Shown: positions 63,000-64,000 of the stretch, one piece after another | Layout: each line of letters opens with the position of its first letter | Numbering within the stretch: the stretch's first letter is position 1 | Assembly: GCF_034541975.1 (NCBI RefSeq) | Contig: NZ_JAVYJM010000001.1 | DNA: 64,000 nucleotides | Reading direction: 5' to 3' (one strand) | From: Dermacoccus abyssi | Lineage (GTDB): Bacteria > Actinomycetota > Actinomycetes > Actinomycetales > Dermatophilaceae | Translations under genes and position numbers: made by a program | The notes under the pieces: model-generated | What the model saw: only the letters and a program-made list of their open reading frames with translations | What the model was told of the DNA's origin: nothing | The model's database searches: none

Positions 63000-63073
63000 G
63001 CGTCGAAAAACCGCGCGGGGCGCCATCACTACACTCGAAAGCGCCCGAAGCAGTCGACCCCCGGAGCAGCACT

Positions 63074-64000
63074 GTGAGCCTCGTCGTCCAGAAGTACGGC
63101 GGTTCGTCTTTGGCGGACGCCGAGAGCATCAAGCGCGTCGCCCGCCGCATCGTCGACACGAAGAAGGCCGGCAACGACGTCGTCGTGGTCGTCTCGGCCA
63201 TGGGTGACACGACGGACGAACTGCTCGACCTCGCCGCCGAGGTCAGCCCGGCCCCGCCGAGCCGCGAGATGGACATGCTCCTCACCGCCGGCGAGCGGAT
63301 GTCGATGGCGCTCGTGTCGATGGCCATTTCCAACCTCGGCCACAGCGCACGCAGCTACACCGGTAGCCAGGCCGGCGTCATCACCGACGCGCAGCACGGC
63401 AAGGCCCGCATCATCGACGTCACGCCGGGCCGCATCACCGAGGCCATCGGCGAGGGCCACATCGTCATCGTCGCGGGCTTCCAGGGCGTCAGCCAGGCCA
63501 CGAACGAGATCACCACCCTCGGCCGTGGCGGCTCCGACACCACCGCCGTCGCGCTCGCCGCCGGCATCAAGGCCGACGTGTGCGAGATCTACACGGACGT
63601 CGACGGCATCTTCACCGCCGACCCGCGCATCGTGCCGACGGCCCACAAGATCGACCGCATCACCAACGAGGAGATGCAGGAACTCGCCGCGTCCGGCGCG
63701 AAGGTGCTCATGCTCCGCTGCGTCGAGTACGCCCGCCGCTTCGACCTTCCCATCCACGTGCGCAGCTCGTTCAGTCATCACGAGGGCACGTGGGTCGTGA
63801 ACCAGAAAGAAGGAGACTCCGTGGAAGACCCGATCATCGCCGGTGTGGCTCACGATCGCAGCGAAGGCAAGATCACGATCGTCGGCATCCCGGACAGCCC
63901 CGGCCGCGCCGCCGCCGTGTTCAAGGCGATCGCCGGTGTCGGCATCAACGTCGACATGATCGTCCAGAACGTCTCGGCCGGTACGGAGAAGAAGACCGAC
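63074..64000 (+). CDS. lysC: Aspartate kinase, 5' part (runs off the window)
   Basis: The first 309 codons of aspartokinase, which phosphorylates aspartate to start lysine, threonine, methionine and diaminopimelate synthesis. It begins VVQKYGGSSLADAESIKRV (kinase site). TLGRGGSDTTAVALAAGI and DVDGIFTADPRIV follow, and the ACT domain starts near residue 265 (ITIVGIPDSPGRAAAVF). An internal in-frame GTG at 63821, with AAGGAG just upstream, matches the start of the regulatory beta subunit known in related lysC genes. The C-terminus lies beyond 64000. Confidence 0.96.
   Translation, partial: MSLVVQKYGGSSLADAESIKRVARRIVDTKKAGNDVVVVVSAMGDTTDELLDLAAEVSPAPPSREMDMLLTAGERMSMALVSMAISNLGHSARSYTGSQAGVITDAQHGKARIIDVTPGRITEAIGEGHIVIVAGFQGVSQATNEITTLGRGGSDTTAVALAAGIKADVCEIYTDVDGIFTADPRIVPTAHKIDRITNEEMQELAASGAKVLMLRCVEYARRFDLPIHVRSSFSHHEGTWVVNQKEGDSVEDPIIAGVAHDRSEGKITIVGIPDSPGRAAAVFKAIAGVGINVDMIVQNVSAGTEKKTD

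Overview
The window is GC-rich, densely coded chromosomal DNA of an actinobacterium, most likely an order Micrococcales member near Dermacoccus or Kytococcus. That placement is inference. It rests on the base composition, the frequent GTG starts and 4-bp stop/start overlaps, the Rpf-type cell-wall hydrolases, a DesA3-type desaturase with its reductase, a polyprenol-phosphate mannose synthase, and the tRNA-Ser / SRP RNA / dnaX / recR / lysC order. I see no prophage, plasmid or CRISPR array. Apart from one insertion sequence and some decayed genes this looks like core chromosome.

Region by region: 1-325 is the 3' end of a 5S rRNA, a folded spacer and a strong terminator. 359-2844 is a dead LacI-type regulator gene split by a complete ISL3-family element with perfect 25-bp ends and an 8-bp target duplication. 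3.0-9.5 kb holds lipid-linked enzymes (two convergent acyl-CoA ligases, an acyl-CoA thioesterase, an alpha/beta hydrolase), a frameshifted LysE exporter and a histidine phosphatase. 9.5-13.1 kb is a cell-surface block: two secreted Rpf-like transglycosylases flanking a response regulator that has lost its phosphorylation site, then a secreted protein built on four 26-residue repeats. 13.2-15.6 kb is a desaturase/reductase operon. 15.7-21.3 kb has RraA, membrane proteins, a PAS-AraC regulator and a NarL-type two-component system. 21.4-26.5 kb has a SfLAP/GAP membrane protein, bifunctional PutA for proline breakdown, and a scramblase-like protein.

26.6-34.8 kb holds ArfB-like ribosome rescue, a MarR/MFS efflux pair with a clear operator, a membrane Ser/Thr kinase, a YCII/DUF488/hydrolase operon, a lipoprotein, Ppm synthase and GtrA. 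34.9-43.0 kb holds an FAD dehydrogenase, a TetR remnant, an AI-2E-family transporter, a Nudix hydrolase, a second NarL-type two-component system divergent from an FtsX-type ABC transporter with a perfect inverted repeat between them, and an ASCH protein. 43.0-51.6 kb has a FUSC protein, a PadR-ABC-small membrane protein cassette with its own operator-like repeat, a quinone oxidoreductase, ferritin and a TetR regulator.

51.6-64.0 kb opens with about 790 bases without a gene, containing a duplicated hairpin that abuts tRNA-Ser(CGA). Then come two LytR_C-domain proteins flanking a HerA-like ATPase, tRNA-Ser(GGA), an MFS transporter, SRP RNA, dnaX, an SRPBCC protein, recR, a metallo-beta-lactamase-fold hydrolase and the first 309 codons of lysC, which runs off the end.

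The main themes are sensing and protecting the cell envelope (two NarL systems, PadR-ABC, Rpf, LytR_C, kinase) and lipid metabolism. Nothing here is a clear new multi-gene system. The strongest leads are the tRNA-linked repeat, the Rpf/degenerate-regulator block, the 26-residue repeat protein and the folded RNA after the 5S gene.
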